Source of the DNA: Arthrobacter sp. PAMC25284
GTDB lineage: Bacteria > Actinomycetota > Actinomycetes > Actinomycetales > Micrococcaceae
Direction of reading: 5' to 3'
DNA: 64,000 nt
Assembly: GCF_019443425.1 (NCBI RefSeq)
Contig: NZ_CP080382.1
Location: 1,302,001-1,366,000 of the forward strand
Shown: piece after piece, positions 47,820-57,813 of the stretch
Numbering within the stretch: position 1 is the stretch's first letter
Layout of the letters: each line of letters starts with the position of its first letter
Position numbers and translations under genes: made by a program
Notes under the pieces: generated by a model
What the model saw: only the letters and a program-made list of their open reading frames with translations
What the model was told of the DNA's origin: nothing
Database searches by the model: none

Positions 47820-48530
47820 ATGCCGTTATCGATCTCCGACCCTGCGGAGCCTGTGCTCTCGCGCCGCGAACTCAATAAGGCAGCGACCCGCCAGGCCATC
47901 ACCGACGCGGCGCTCAGCCTGCTGCGCAGCAGCGGCCCCGGCAATTTCACTGTCGAGGACATCGCCGACGCCGCCGGGATCTCCCGGCGGACGTTCTTCA
48001 ACTACTTCAGCAGCACAGAGGCAGCCATAGCCTCGATAACGTTCGGCTTCCTGGACACGGCCCTCCGGCAGTTCCGGCGCCGGCCCGCCGGCGAACCCAT
48101 CATGGAATCGGCCCGGGCAGCGCTGGTGGAACTCGCCGACCCGATGACCGTCGCGCCCATGGCCGAGCTCCACAGCCTGGGCCAGGCCAATCCACAGCTC
48201 AGCCGCTCCGAACTGGAAGCCTGGGACCACTGCACCGAGCAGATTATCGAAGCCGCCCGCGAGCGCGTGCCGGGCGGCTCAGGCGCCGACGAACTGTATC
48301 TCCGTGCGCTGGCCGGGTCCGTGATTTCCTGCGGCAAAGCCGCCATGGACGTCTGGTTCGCCAGGTGCGGCGGCGACCTTAGCCCCGCGTCCCTCACCAC
48401 CCTCCGGCAGCTCCTCATCGATGCCATGACCCTGCTGGGCTCCGGCTTCGCCGGCCCGCAGCCCCGCACAACCGGCCCAACATCCGTACCTTCTGCCGCC
48501 GCTTCCACCCCGTCCCCAGATCGGAACTGA
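47820..48530 (+). CDS. TetR/AcrR-family regulator
   Basis: A 236-residue repressor. The N-terminal helix-turn-helix is KAATRQAITDAALSLL then GPGNFTVEDIADAAGISRRTFFNYFSSTEAAI. The ligand-binding domain is typical in length. The stop and the start of the MMPL gene are one base apart, so it almost surely represses that exporter and itself. The ATG lies just after the repeated upstream site. Confidence 0.9.
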   Translation: MPLSISDPAEPVLSRRELNKAATRQAITDAALSLLRSSGPGNFTVEDIADAAGISRRTFFNYFSSTEAAIASITFGFLDTALRQFRRRPAGEPIMESARAALVELADPMTVAPMAELHSLGQANPQLSRSELEAWDHCTEQIIEAARERVPGGSGADELYLRALAGSVISCGKAAMDVWFARCGGDLSPASLTTLRQLLIDAMTLLGSGFAGPQPRTTGPTSVPSAAASTPSPDRN

Positions 48531-48531
48531 C

Positions 48532-51072
48532 ATGGCACTTTTGCTCTACCGGCTCGGCAAGTACTCCTACCGGCACCGCTGGCTCGTCATCTCCCTCTGG
48601 CTTGCCGTGATGGTGGCTGTCGGCGGAGCCGCTGCGGCCTTCCACGGCACCATGTCCAATAACTTCCAGATCCCTGGCACCGAAACCCAGCAGGTCGCGG
48701 ACAAGCTCAAAAAGGAGCTCCCCGCCGCCTCCGGCGGATCGGCCGGGATCGTCTTCGAAGCCGGCGACGGGCCGTTCAGCCAGGCGGCGAAGGACGCGGT
48801 TTCCGCGGCCCTGACCAGGCTGGAGACCCTCCCCGATGTCCAGTCCACGGTGGATCCCTTCGCGACGCAGGCCCAACTGGAACAGGCCGCCGCAGAGCTC
48901 GCCGCCGGCGAACAGCAGGCCGCCGGCGGCAGGAAACAGCTGGAGCAGTCCGCCGCCGAACTCGCCGCCGGCAAAGCCCAGATCGCGGCCGCGGAACAGC
49001 AAATGGCCGCCGCCGGTATGCCGCCCGCCGCCATCGAGGCCCAATTGGGCCAGCAAAAGGCCGCGCTGGCCGCCGGACAGGAACAGCTCGACGCCGGCAC
49101 CAAGGACCTCGACGCCGGCGCGGCGCAGCTCGCCCTCGTCCAGCGCCAGCTCGACGCGTCCCAAGGCCTGCGGCTCGTCTCCGAAGATGGCACCGCCGCG
49201 ATAGCCCAGGTCCAGTTCAAGACCTCCATCAACGGCCTCGCCCCCGAGGTCCGCCAACAGGTCCAGGACATCGCCGGGGAAGTTTCCGCGGCCGGCGTGA
49301 CCGCCTATGCCAGCAAGGAAATCACCGAGGATATCTCCGAGCTGTTCGGCATCTCCGAAATCCTCGGCATCGCCATCGCCGCCCTGGTCCTGATCGTAAT
49401 GCTCGGCACCCTGATCGCGGCCGGCCTGCCCCTGCTGATGGCCCTCGTCGGCGTGGCGGTGGGCGTCGGCGGCACCTTCGCGCTCAGCGGCGCCGTGGAC
49501 ATGAGTTCCATCTCCCCGATGCTCGCCCTGATGCTGGGCCTCGCCGTCGGGATCGACTATTCACTCTTCATCGTCAACCGCCACCGCGGCCAGGTCCTGG
49601 CGGGCATGGACCCGGAGGAATCCGTCGCCCTCGCTACGGGAACCTCCGGCAACGCCGTCCTCTTCGCCGGCTTGACCGTCATCATTGCCCTCGCCGCACT
49701 GGTCATCCCCGGACTGCCCTTCCTGGCCGTGATGGGCCTCTCCGCCGCCGCTACGGTGGCGGTCGCCGTCGTCGTCGCCCTGACTTTGACCCCCGCGGTC
49801 CTGTCAGTCATCGGATCAAAACTCATCTCGAAGCGGGCGTGGGCGAAGGCTGCGAAGCACAATGCCCAGCCCGGCCACGAGAGCGAAGACCGGGCCAGGG
49901 ACGAACGCCGCAGCAGCCACGGCTGGGGCGGACTCGTCACCCGGCACCCGGTCGTGGCGCTGCTGGCGGGCGTGGCACTGCTGGGCATCATCGCCCTGCC
50001 GGCCGGCCAGTTGCGGCTCGCACTGCCCGACGGCGGCTCCGAGCCGGTCGATTCGCAGGCCTACAAGTCCTACGAAGTCACCGCCCGCAGCTTCGGTGAA
50101 GGCACCACGGGCCCGATCGTCGTCGTCGGGGACCTCCCCGCCGGGCTGACCGAGGCTGAGGCCCAGGCCAAGCAGTTGGACGTCGCCGATGCCCTGCGCA
50201 GCGTGGACAACGTCAGCGCAGCCGTCCCGGTCGCCCTCAGCACGGACCGCCGCACAGCGGTCTTCCAGGTCATCCCGGCGGAAGGCCCGGCCAGCGCCAG
50301 CACCGTCCAGGTGGTCTCCGATTTGCGTGGCAACAAGACCGAGATCGCGGATGCCACGGGGGTCAGCATCGGACTCACCGGCCAGACCGCCGGGAACGTG
50401 GACGTCTCGGCCAAGCTCGGCGACGCCCTTCCCCCGTACCTGGCGATCGTCGTCGGGCTCTCGCTGATCCTGTTGCTGCTGGTCTTCCGCTCGATCGTTG
50501 TACCGCTGCTGGCCACCGGCGGATTCCTGCTCTCCCTTGCCGCCGCCTTCGGCGCCGTCGTCGCTGTGTACCAGTGGGGCTGGCTCGGCGCCGTCTTCGA
50601 TGTCCCGAATCCGGGTGCTGTGCTCAGCTTCCTGCCCATCATCCTGATCGGGGTGCTGTTCGGCCTGGCCATGGACTACCAGGTCTTCATCGCCTCCGGC
50701 ATGCGGGAGTCCTACATGCACGGCGAGTCGGCCAAGCACGCGGTCCGCTCCGGCTTCAGCCACGCCGCGGCCGTGGTCGCCGCGGCCGCGATCATTATGG
50801 TCAGCGTGTTCGCCGGCTTCATCTTCTCGCACCTGACCATGGTCCGGCCGCTCGGGTTCGCGATGGCCTTCGGGGTGCTGGTGGATGCCTTTGTGGTCCG
50901 GATGACGATCGTCCCGGCCGTGATGTACTTGCTCGGCGAGAAGGCCTGGTGGCTGCCGCGCTGGCTTGACCGCATCCTGCCGGATGTGGACGTCGAGGGT
51001 GCGAAGCTCCGCACGACGGGCGCCGGCAGCGATGCGGCTAACGTGGAGCCGGTCGAGGCTGCGGCCCGGTAG
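48532..51072 (+). CDS. MMPL-family RND transporter
   Basis: An 846-residue exporter with twelve membrane segments. Helix 1 is YRHRWLVISLWLAVMVAVGGAAAAF; the first extracytoplasmic domain holds a long coiled-coil (about residues 103-205) of Ala/Gln/Leu repeats such as QLEQAAAELAAGEQQ. The MMPL marks are LMLGLAVGIDYSLFIVNRHR (GxxxDY in the middle of the membrane) and its C-terminal repeat FGLAMDYQVFIASGMRESY. It uses proton flow to export lipids, siderophores or drugs. Coupled to the TetR gene; substrate unknown. Confidence 0.92.
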   Translation: MALLLYRLGKYSYRHRWLVISLWLAVMVAVGGAAAAFHGTMSNNFQIPGTETQQVADKLKKELPAASGGSAGIVFEAGDGPFSQAAKDAVSAALTRLETLPDVQSTVDPFATQAQLEQAAAELAAGEQQAAGGRKQLEQSAAELAAGKAQIAAAEQQMAAAGMPPAAIEAQLGQQKAALAAGQEQLDAGTKDLDAGAAQLALVQRQLDASQGLRLVSEDGTAAIAQVQFKTSINGLAPEVRQQVQDIAGEVSAAGVTAYASKEITEDISELFGISEILGIAIAALVLIVMLGTLIAAGLPLLMALVGVAVGVGGTFALSGAVDMSSISPMLALMLGLAVGIDYSLFIVNRHRGQVLAGMDPEESVALATGTSGNAVLFAGLTVIIALAALVIPGLPFLAVMGLSAAATVAVAVVVALTLTPAVLSVIGSKLISKRAWAKAAKHNAQPGHESEDRARDERRSSHGWGGLVTRHPVVALLAGVALLGIIALPAGQLRLALPDGGSEPVDSQAYKSYEVTARSFGEGTTGPIVVVGDLPAGLTEAEAQAKQLDVADALRSVDNVSAAVPVALSTDRRTAVFQVIPAEGPASASTVQVVSDLRGNKTEIADATGVSIGLTGQTAGNVDVSAKLGDALPPYLAIVVGLSLILLLLVFRSIVVPLLATGGFLLSLAAAFGAVVAVYQWGWLGAVFDVPNPGAVLSFLPIILIGVLFGLAMDYQVFIASGMRESYMHGESAKHAVRSGFSHAAAVVAAAAIIMVSVFAGFIFSHLTMVRPLGFAMAFGVLVDAFVVRMTIVPAVMYLLGEKAWWLPRWLDRILPDVDVEGAKLRTTGAGSDAANVEPVEAAAR

Positions 51073-51086
51073 CAGCATTTCGTCCG

Positions 51087-51128
51087 CCAAAGCCGCCCCT
51101 GATCCTTGCGAAGGGCGGGCGGCTTTGG
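51087..51128 (+). terminator. terminator after the MMPL gene
   Basis: CCAAAGCCGCCC (51087-51098) pairs with GGGCGGCTTTGG (51117-51128). No U tract follows. It also faces the convergent GNAT gene. Confidence 0.7.
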
Positions 51129-51377
51129 TGAGCAGCACCGGGTCGGCGGTGGGCATTGGCGGGGCCACGCACACGGAGGGGCAGGAAGTGTCTTTCGGTT
51201 TGAAGTGAGAGGTGCCGGCGGACGCGGAGAGGACTTTGGCGTCGAGGCCCGCACAGGGTCCCAGTGGCAGACCCGTCGAAGGCCCGGGTTCTCCGCCGCA
51301 GCACAGCCCGCTGGTCGGACCGGCAGCTTATCCTCTTTGCGGTAGCGCACTTGCCCCAACGCGAAAAACCGGTAGTT
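51129..51377. other. intergenic region without recognised feature
   Basis: No credible gene, repeat or RNA found. Short minus-strand frames here lack coding character. Confidence 0.4.
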
Positions 51378-52082
51378 TCAAGGAGCCGACAGACTGACGA
51401 AGTACTCTTGCTGGACCGGCACACGGCCCAGCTTCTGGGCCGTGTGCAGCGAGGGCAAGTTCCCAGCGTGGATGTGGCCCCAAACGATGTCCGCCCCCGA
51501 GCGTTGACGGGCCAGGAACGTGGACTGGATCGCCGGAGCCAGGCCCTTGCCACGCAGACGTTCCGCCAGGAACATGTCCAGCATGCAGACCGCACGTCGG
51601 CCAAAGAGCGGTGCGATAGTCGCGGCGGCCAATCCCGCAAAGCCTTGATTGTCGCGCAGCGACATCAGCAGGCCCTGGTCCGCGGCTTCCTGGAGCCCCT
51701 TTTGGTCGGACTCCGAAACAAACGAGGCCAGCTCTGGGGTGTCGGACCGCCACGACTGATGTTCGTGCTGGTACCCGGCAAACACTTCAGTCGCTGCTTC
51801 CGGCCATGACGTCGTCAGAGTCCCGGTCAGCTCCCGCTCGTCAGCTCTCGCCGCTACGTCCATGCGTCCGGCCACGAGGGTTGCCCAGCGTTCGGCGGAG
51901 ACGATGTCGAGGCCGGGTTGCTCCCAGAATGTGAAGCCACGCACCCCAACGCCGCAGTAGGCGTCCGTCACTCGGGCGGCCAGCGCATCAACTGCCTCGG
52001 CGTTGAACCCGGCAGGAAGGTACTCCAGTGGCGGGGCAGCGAATGCGGCGAGTTGGTGGTCCGGCAGCCCAAAAGGATTCAT
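51378..52082 (-). CDS. GNAT-like acetyltransferase
   Basis: A 234-residue protein. The C-terminal half has GNAT character: FAGLAAATIAPLFGRRAVCMLDMFLAERLRGKGLAPAIQ has the RLRGKGLA acetyl-CoA loop, and VWGHIHAGNLPSLHTAQKLGR is the usual ending with Asn-x-x-Ser and a helix. The N-terminal half is not recognised. ATG 52082 (MNPFGLPDHQL) is chosen; the frame is open upstream to 52292, but that stretch has poor codon bias, overlaps the next gene and contains a likely promoter. Substrate unknown. Confidence 0.65.
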   Translation of the reverse strand: MNPFGLPDHQLAAFAAPPLEYLPAGFNAEAVDALAARVTDAYCGVGVRGFTFWEQPGLDIVSAERWATLVAGRMDVAARADERELTGTLTTSWPEAATEVFAGYQHEHQSWRSDTPELASFVSESDQKGLQEAADQGLLMSLRDNQGFAGLAAATIAPLFGRRAVCMLDMFLAERLRGKGLAPAIQSTFLARQRSGADIVWGHIHAGNLPSLHTAQKLGRVPVQQEYFVSLSAP

Positions 52083-52276
52083 GGAAACCAAAGCTATCGT
52101 GTGGGCCCGCGGCCTGAGTCGTACGGAACTATCCGCCACCCGTTGGTTAGCTCGGCCCGCTCGTTCACCGGCGGGGAAGGCGACCCCGCTGTCTGCCTGG
52201 ACCAGAGTTCTGTCCGTCATGACGAGCTCGATTTCGATCCCGCTGATCCCGCCGGGCCGCCCGGTAGTTCGTTCGG

Positions 52277-52646
52277 TCAGTGCATCGGCCATAAGCTGCC
52301 CGCGGCTCCTCGCATCGCCGGCGGGGCGGGCGGCGTCCGCGTGGCGGCGCGTCCGGTGACGGACCGCGGATCCCGCCGATAGGCGGCCGCCCTCGTCGCG
52401 GCGATGATGGCCCGGTCACCGGCGTTGCGCAAGGCGCCTGTGTCGGCTGCGAGCTCCTCGTCCACAGCGGCCCCGGTCCGCAGTTGCGAGGCGCGTCGTT
52501 TCCCGCATCAAGAGCGCGGCGCGCCATTCGTTGAGCTGGCCGGTATCCAGCGCCGGCCGGGGCCGGGAGGCGGCCACGATCCGGAGCAGGTCCGCGAGCG
52601 ACATGCCTGCCAATTGAACCACTTCGGACTTCTGATTGCCGTCCAT
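52277..52646 (-). pseudogene. hypothetical protein, frameshifted
   Basis: A small helical protein of about 122 residues after correction. ATG 52646 has AGGAGG 7 bases upstream, a strong ribosome site, and reads MDGNQKSEVVQLAGMSLADLLRIVAASRP. The frame then fails at GGCCCC 52469-52474. Removing one base joins RLATADR to AAVDEELAADTGALRNAGDRAI and runs to a stop at 52277. No family recognised. The break has the same G/C-run context as five others in the window. Confidence 0.55.
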
Positions 52647-52723
52647 GGAAAAGCCTCCTGAGCACCTCTGACTTCTATTGCCGAGCCATCTGCCGCTACG
52701 AGACGGTGAACTAGGCTGGTGCG

Positions 52724-53389
52724 GTGACCCGCCTTATTCTTGCCTCCCAGTCCCCCGCCCGCACCAAGCTGCTGACCGACGCCGGCATCGCCCACGAGAT
52801 CCTGGTCTCGGACGTGGATGAGGACGCCGTCCAGGCCCGCTACGGGGTGACCGACCCGCACGACACCGCCCTGCTGCTGGCCCGCGCCAAGGCCGAGGCC
52901 GTCGCCTCGCTGCCGGAGGCGGACGGAGCCCTGGTGATCGGCTGTGATTCGGTCTTCGAGTTCGACGGCGAGGCGCATGGCAAGCCGTACACGGCCGACG
53001 TCGCCCGGGAACGGATGCTGCGGATGAGCGGCAGCAAGGGGGTCCTGCACACGGGCCACTGGTTGATCGATTGCCGGGACACCGACAGGGACCCGGCCGG
53101 CGGGGCCGCCGGGTCCGGCGCGACGCTGGGGTCCGTCACCTCCGCCGAGGTGCATTTCACCGAGATGACGGAGGCGGAGATCGACGCCTACATCGCCACC
53201 GGCGAGCCGTTGCACTGCGCGGGCTCCTTTACCATCGACGGCTTCGGCGGGGCCTTCATCCACAAGGTCGACGGCGACCCCCACACCGTCGTCGGGCTCT
53301 CCATTTCAACCCTCCGCGGGCTGCTGAACCACGCCCACGTCGGCATCACCGAACTCTGGGACACCGGGACGGCCGTTCCCGCCGAATAG
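52724..53389 (+). CDS. maf: Maf-family nucleotide pyrophosphatase
   Basis: A 221-residue house-cleaning nucleotide phosphatase that hydrolyses noncanonical or canonical NTPs to NMPs. Marks are LILASQSPARTKLLTDAGI, the catalytic Glu/Asp region GALVIGCDSVFEF, GKPYTADVARERMLRMSG and the C-terminal YIATGEPLHCAGSFTIDGFGGAFI, which places it in the YhdE-like group (the expected AGGYGIQG is AGSFTIDG). GTG 52724 is the only start before the conserved strand. It lies upstream of the carboxylase alpha gene but 137 bases and an operator separate them. Confidence 0.9.
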   Translation: MTRLILASQSPARTKLLTDAGIAHEILVSDVDEDAVQARYGVTDPHDTALLLARAKAEAVASLPEADGALVIGCDSVFEFDGEAHGKPYTADVARERMLRMSGSKGVLHTGHWLIDCRDTDRDPAGGAAGSGATLGSVTSAEVHFTEMTEAEIDAYIATGEPLHCAGSFTIDGFGGAFIHKVDGDPHTVVGLSISTLRGLLNHAHVGITELWDTGTAVPAE

Positions 53390-53418
53390 CGGACCTTATG
53401 GGGCTATTTCGGGGCCCG

Positions 53419-53435
53419 TTGTAGCAACCCTACAA
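53419..53435. promoter_or_regulatory. candidate operator TTGTAG-N5-CTACAA upstream of carboxylase alpha
   Basis: TTGTAG (53419-53424), five bases, CTACAA (53430-53435): a perfect inverted repeat 92 bases before the start. It matches the site before the carboxylase beta gene at 41046-41062. Confidence 0.6.
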
Positions 53436-53526
53436 AGGCTGTGCCGTTTACCCGCGGATTCCGCAAGTAATATCAGCGGACCCCACAAAACCGCGCTAGG
53501 CTCCCAGAAGGAAAGAAGGAGACGCC

Positions 53527-55368
53527 TTGTCAGCAAAATCGGAGCAGTCCGCAAGTCCAGTGCCCCCGGCCACCGCCGGCGCCCGTCCGATGAGCAAGGT
53601 GCTGATCGCCAACCGCGGCGAAATCGCCGTGCGCATCATCCGCGCCGCCCGCGATGAAGGCCTCGCCTCCGTGGCCGTCTATGCGGACCCGGACAGGGAC
53701 GCGCTGCACGCCCGGCTGGCCGACGAGGCTTACGCACTCGGCGGCAATACCGCCGCGGAGTCCTACCTCGTGATGGACAAACTGATCGACGTGGCCCACC
53801 GCTCCGGGGCGGACGCCATCCACCCGGGCTACGGGTTCCTGGCGGAGAACGCCGAGTTCGCCGCCAAGGTCATCGACGCCGGCATTACCTGGATCGGCCC
53901 CTCCCCCGCGGCGATCTCCGCCCTCGGCGACAAGGTCCAGGCCCGCCACATCGCCGAAAAGGTCGGTGCTCCCCAGGTCCCCGGCACCGCCGACCCGGTG
54001 GAATCCGCCGAAGAAATACTTGCCTTCGTCGACCAGTTCGGTCTGCCGGTTGCCATCAAGGCGGCCTTCGGCGGCGGTGGCCGCGGCATCAAGGTTGCCC
54101 GCACCCGCGAGGAAATCCCCGAACTCTTCGAGTCGGCCGTGCGTGAGGCCGTCGCCGCCTTCGGCCGCGGCGAGTGTTTCATTGAGCGCTTCCTGGACGC
54201 CCCGCGCCACGTCGAGACCCAGTGCCTCGCCGACGCCCACGGCAACGTCGTGGTGGTCTCCACCCGTGACTGCTCGCTGCAGCGCCGCAACCAGAAGCTC
54301 GTCGAGGAGGCCCCGGCCCCGTTCCTCACCGATGATCAGAACCAGCGCCTTTACGACTCCTCCAAGGCCATCCTTAAGGAAGCCGGCTACCTCGGGGCCG
54401 GTACCTGCGAATTCCTCGTCGGGCAGGACGGCACCATTTCCTTCCTCGAGGTCAACACCCGGCTGCAGGTGGAACACTGCGTCTCCGAGGAGGTCACCGG
54501 AATCGACCTGGTCCGCGAACAGTTCCGGCTCGCCCGCGGCGAGGAACTCGGCTACGGCGATCCCGAGGTCCGCGGCCACTCGATTGAATTCCGGATCACC
54601 GGCGAAGACCCGGGGCGGAACTTTATGCCCGCACCGGGAACCATCACCGGACTGAAGAACCCGACCGGCCCCGGCGTCCGGATCGATTCCGGCGTGGAGC
54701 AGGGCGACGTGATCAGCGGAAACTTCGACTCCATGCTCTCCAAGCTGATCGTTACGGGCGCCACCCGGGCCCAGGCGCTGCAGCGGTCCCGCCGCGCGCT
54801 GGAGGAAATGGTGGTCGAGGGCATCCCGACCGTGATCCCGTTCGACCTCGCAGTGGTGACCAACCCTGACTTCGCCCCCGCCGAGGGGCCGTTCAAGGTC
54901 CACACCCGGTGGATTGAGACCGCTTTCGTCAACAACATTCCCGCCTGGACTCCGACCGGTGCCGGCGCCGAGGAGTACGACGCCGGCGAACGCCAGCGCG
55001 TCGTCGTCGAAGTCGGCGGCAAGCGCCTGGAAGTTGTACTGCCGGCGTCGCTGGGCGCAGGCACGGGCGGCACGGGCGCTGCCAAGCCGGCCAAGGCCAA
55101 AAAACGTGTCCGCAGCGGCGGCACGGCCGCCGCTGCCAGCGGCAACGCCCTGACCTCGCCCATGCAGGGCACCATCGTCAAAGTGGCCGTCATGGAGGGC
55201 GCCCTGGTCTCCGAAGGCGACCTCGTCGTGGTGCTCGAGGCCATGAAAATGGAACAGCCGCTGACCGCGCACCGCTCCGGCATCGTGATCGGGCTGGCCG
55301 CTGCCGCCGGCGAGACCGTCTCCGCCGGAGCCATCATCGCCCTGATTGAGGACAGCCCGGCGGAGTAG
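53527..55368 (+). CDS. accA: acyl-CoA carboxylase alpha subunit (biotin carboxylase plus BCCP)
   Basis: Carboxylates biotin with ATP and bicarbonate, and carries it. It has 613 residues. Biotin carboxylase domain: [21 protein letters not shown], the [23 protein letters not shown] region, ATP-grasp Gly loop [13 protein letters not shown], and [23 protein letters not shown] linker of Ala/Lys follows and then BCCP with biotin at Lys574 in EAMKMEQ. The TTG at 53527 is preferred: AAGGAG lies 6 bases before it. It pairs with the beta and epsilon subunits at 41216-43038 and BirA at 39104. Symbols accA3, accBC or pccA are used for such genes. Confidence 0.93.
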   Translation: MSAKSEQSASPVPPATAGARPMSKVLIANRGEIAVRIIRAARDEGLASVAVYADPDRDALHARLADEAYALGGNTAAESYLVMDKLIDVAHRSGADAIHPGYGFLAENAEFAAKVIDAGITWIGPSPAAISALGDKVQARHIAEKVGAPQVPGTADPVESAEEILAFVDQFGLPVAIKAAFGGGGRGIKVARTREEIPELFESAVREAVAAFGRGECFIERFLDAPRHVETQCLADAHGNVVVVSTRDCSLQRRNQKLVEEAPAPFLTDDQNQRLYDSSKAILKEAGYLGAGTCEFLVGQDGTISFLEVNTRLQVEHCVSEEVTGIDLVREQFRLARGEELGYGDPEVRGHSIEFRITGEDPGRNFMPAPGTITGLKNPTGPGVRIDSGVEQGDVISGNFDSMLSKLIVTGATRAQALQRSRRALEEMVVEGIPTVIPFDLAVVTNPDFAPAEGPFKVHTRWIETAFVNNIPAWTPTGAGAEEYDAGERQRVVVEVGGKRLEVVLPASLGAGTGGTGAAKPAKAKKRVRSGGTAAAASGNALTSPMQGTIVKVAVMEGALVSEGDLVVVLEAMKMEQPLTAHRSGIVIGLAAAAGETVSAGAIIALIEDSPAE

Positions 55369-55432
55369 CCGCCGCGTGGCCGGCCCCGGCGCACCACTGG
55401 CGTGCCGGGGCCGGCCCATGCACACTGGGTCT

Positions 55433-56164
55433 GTGAAACCCTTCCTGCTCCTCGCCTCACGGGCCGAGGACGACGCCGCCGAGGACGAATACCACTCTTA
55501 CCTGCGTTACGGCGGACTCACCGCGGGACAGCTGCACCGTATCCGGATGGAAGCCGCTCCCCTGCCGGAACTGGATCTGGACGACTATTCCGGCGTGATC
55601 GTCGGCGGCAGTCCGTTCACCTCCAGCGACCCGGAAGAGGAAAAGAGCGCAGCCCAACACCGGGTGGAGCGCGAGCTTGCCGCGCTCCTGGACCGGATCG
55701 TGGCGGCTGACTTCCCTTTTTTGGGCGCCTGCTACGGGGTCGGGACACTGGGCCTGCACCAGGGCGCGGTCATCGACCGGACCTTTGGCGAAGGGCTCGG
55801 CGGGGTGACCATCAGGCTCACCGACGAGGGGCTCGCGGATCCCCTGCTCAAGGGCATGCCGGAGCACTTCACGGCCTTTGTCGGCCACAAGGAAGCCGTC
55901 CGGGTCCTGCCCGCCCACGCGGTGCTGCTGGCCGGCTCCCTGTCCTGTCCCGTGCAGATGTTCCGGATCCGGAACAACCTATACGCGACCCAGTTCCATC
56001 CGGAGCTCGACGTCGGCGGCCTTATCACCCGTATCGATATCTACCGCCATGCCGGGTATTTCCCGCCCGAATCAGCCGAAGAGCTGATGGCCGCCGCTGG
56101 ACTTGTCATCGTCACGGAGCCCATGACCATCCTGCGGAACTTTGTGGAGCGCTACGCCTCGTAG
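55433..56164 (+). CDS. class I glutamine amidotransferase domain protein
   Basis: A 243-residue GATase1-type protein. The nucleophile elbow is FPFLGACYGVGTLG (Cys), and the His-Glu pair is in TQFHPELD, so the triad is complete. It resembles GuaA-like stand-alone amidotransferases that serve unknown synthases or cleave gamma-glutamyl compounds. GTG 55433 (MKPFLLLASRAEDD) is chosen by comparison with remembered homologues; ATG 55418 is an alternative. A neat terminator follows at 56200. Confidence 0.85.
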   Translation: MKPFLLLASRAEDDAAEDEYHSYLRYGGLTAGQLHRIRMEAAPLPELDLDDYSGVIVGGSPFTSSDPEEEKSAAQHRVERELAALLDRIVAADFPFLGACYGVGTLGLHQGAVIDRTFGEGLGGVTIRLTDEGLADPLLKGMPEHFTAFVGHKEAVRVLPAHAVLLAGSLSCPVQMFRIRNNLYATQFHPELDVGGLITRIDIYRHAGYFPPESAEELMAAAGLVIVTEPMTILRNFVERYAS

Positions 56165-56199
56165 GCACCGCCGGGTAGGCGCCGCCGGATGCACGAAGA

Positions 56200-56228
56200 C
56201 CCGGTGTGTTAAGCGAACACACCGGGCC
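56200..56228. terminator. bidirectional terminator
   Basis: CCCGGTGTGTT (56200-56210) pairs with AACACACCGGG (56216-56226), 5-base loop. It lies between the amidotransferase and the convergent MHS transporter. Confidence 0.85.
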
Positions 56229-56283
56229 TCTCCGTTCAGCACACCGGCGTCAACTCGCCGGTTTCACTACAGGAACTGAGTCC

Positions 56284-57696
56284 TCAGGCGACGTTGTTCT
56301 CATAGTCCAGGTCGCGGGTTTCCTTGCTGACGAACAGGGCGATCAGCGTCAGCACGGACATGGCGGTGAGGTACACACCGACCAGCACGGGGCTGCCGTC
56401 GCCAATTTCCCAGAGCCAGACGGCGATGAACGGGGCTACGGCTGCGCCGAGAATGCTGGCGACGTTGTAGCTGACCGCGGAGCCGGTGTACCGGACGTTG
56501 GTCGGGAACAGCTCCGGCAGCAGCGCACCCATCGGACCAAAAGTCAGGCCCATCAGTGAGAAGCCGATCACCAGCAGGCCCATGGTGCCCACGAAGCCGC
56601 CGCTGAAGAGCGGGACAAACAGCAGGCCGAAGACGAAGATGCCGCCGGTGACAGTGAGCAGCATCTTGCGGCGGCCGTACTTCTCGGCCAGCGGCCCGGA
56701 GACCAGGGTGAAGATACCGAAGAACACCACGCCGGCGATCAGCATCCAGAGGAAGTCGTTGCGGCTGTAGCCCAGACCGGGCACAAACGCGGCCGCTGCC
56801 GCCTCGGACATCGGCTTCCCGGCCTTCTCGGCTGCGGCCCTGGCCGTATCCAGGCTGGAGGCCCGGGTGCCGTAGGTCAGCGTGAAGGTGGTCATCAGGT
56901 AGAAGAGCACGTAGGTGGCGAGCATGATGAAGGTGCCGAGGATCAGCGGGCGAAGGCTGGTCTTGAACACCCGGGCCAGCGGGAGCTTGGCGACCTCTTT
57001 GGATTCAAGCACCTTGGTGAACGCGGGCGTTTCGATGAGCTTGAGCCGGACGTACAGCCCAATGATCACCATCACGGCGCTGAGCAGGAACGGCACGCGC
57101 CAGCCCCACTCCATGAAGGCCGTCGGGGACAGCGCGTAGCTGAAGACCAGGAAGATGACGTTGGCGATGATGAAGCCAATCGGCGCCCCCAACTGCGGGA
57201 ACGTGCCGTAGATGGCGCGTTTGTTGGCCGGGGCGTTCTCTGTGGCCAACAGGGCCGCACCGCTCCACTCGCCGCCGAGCGCCAGGCCCTGGGCGAAGCG
57301 CATGACCACAAGCAGCGCCGGCGCCCAGAATTCCCAGCCCGGGACCAGCGCGGTCGGCAGGCAGCCGATGAGGAAGGTGGCAATTCCCATGGTCAGCAGC
57401 GACGCGACCAGGGTCCCCTTCCGGCCGAATTTGTCGCCGAAGTGGCCGAAAACAATAGAGCCGAGCGGACGCGCGATGAACGCCACGCCGAAGACTGCGA
57501 AGGAACTCAGCAGCTGGGTGGTCTCGTTCTGGCCTGGGAAGAACAGCTTGGGGAACACGAGCACGGCGGCCGTGGCATAGACGTAGAAGTCGTAGAACTC
57601 GACGGTGGTGCCGATCAGGCTGGCGACAATCACGCGGCCGCGCGAGTTCACCTGCTTGCCGGCCCCCTGCTGAGTCAGGGTGACATTTGAGGACAT
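56284..57696 (-). CDS. MFS transporter, metabolite:H+ symporter type
   Basis: A 470-residue transporter with twelve helices. Marks are [69 protein letters not shown] and a second-half PLAEKYGRRKMLL. MHS members import citrate, ketoglutarate, shikimate, betaine or aromatic acids; substrate unknown. It is a homologue of the broken transporter at 15051-16434. ATG 57696 begins before the family block. An exceptionally clear 10-bp inverted repeat lies about 120 bases upstream. Confidence 0.9.
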   Translation of the reverse strand: MSSNVTLTQQGAGKQVNSRGRVIVASLIGTTVEFYDFYVYATAAVLVFPKLFFPGQNETTQLLSSFAVFGVAFIARPLGSIVFGHFGDKFGRKGTLVASLLTMGIATFLIGCLPTALVPGWEFWAPALLVVMRFAQGLALGGEWSGAALLATENAPANKRAIYGTFPQLGAPIGFIIANVIFLVFSYALSPTAFMEWGWRVPFLLSAVMVIIGLYVRLKLIETPAFTKVLESKEVAKLPLARVFKTSLRPLILGTFIMLATYVLFYLMTTFTLTYGTRASSLDTARAAAEKAGKPMSEAAAAAFVPGLGYSRNDFLWMLIAGVVFFGIFTLVSGPLAEKYGRRKMLLTVTGGIFVFGLLFVPLFSGGFVGTMGLLVIGFSLMGLTFGPMGALLPELFPTNVRYTGSAVSYNVASILGAAVAPFIAVWLWEIGDGSPVLVGVYLTAMSVLTLIALFVSKETRDLDYENNVA

Positions 57697-57813
57697 AGAG
57701 AGACGCTTTCTTGAGGACCGGACGGGGTTTCTGCGCAGAAAACGCCATGGGCCGCCCGAAAAGAGGGATTTGGGTAGAGACCGATAATAGTTCCCGACCA
57801 TCCGGTCAGTTGA

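Noticed and set aside
52083..52292. Longer start (52292) for the GNAT-like protein
   Set aside because: Codon third positions lose the GC bias, and it would overlap the upstream gene; a start at 52082 fits better.
53530..55425. Minus-strand frame of 631 codons opposite the carboxylase alpha gene
   Set aside because: Antisense shadow rich in Gly/Asp/Val; the plus strand encodes a textbook biotin carboxylase.
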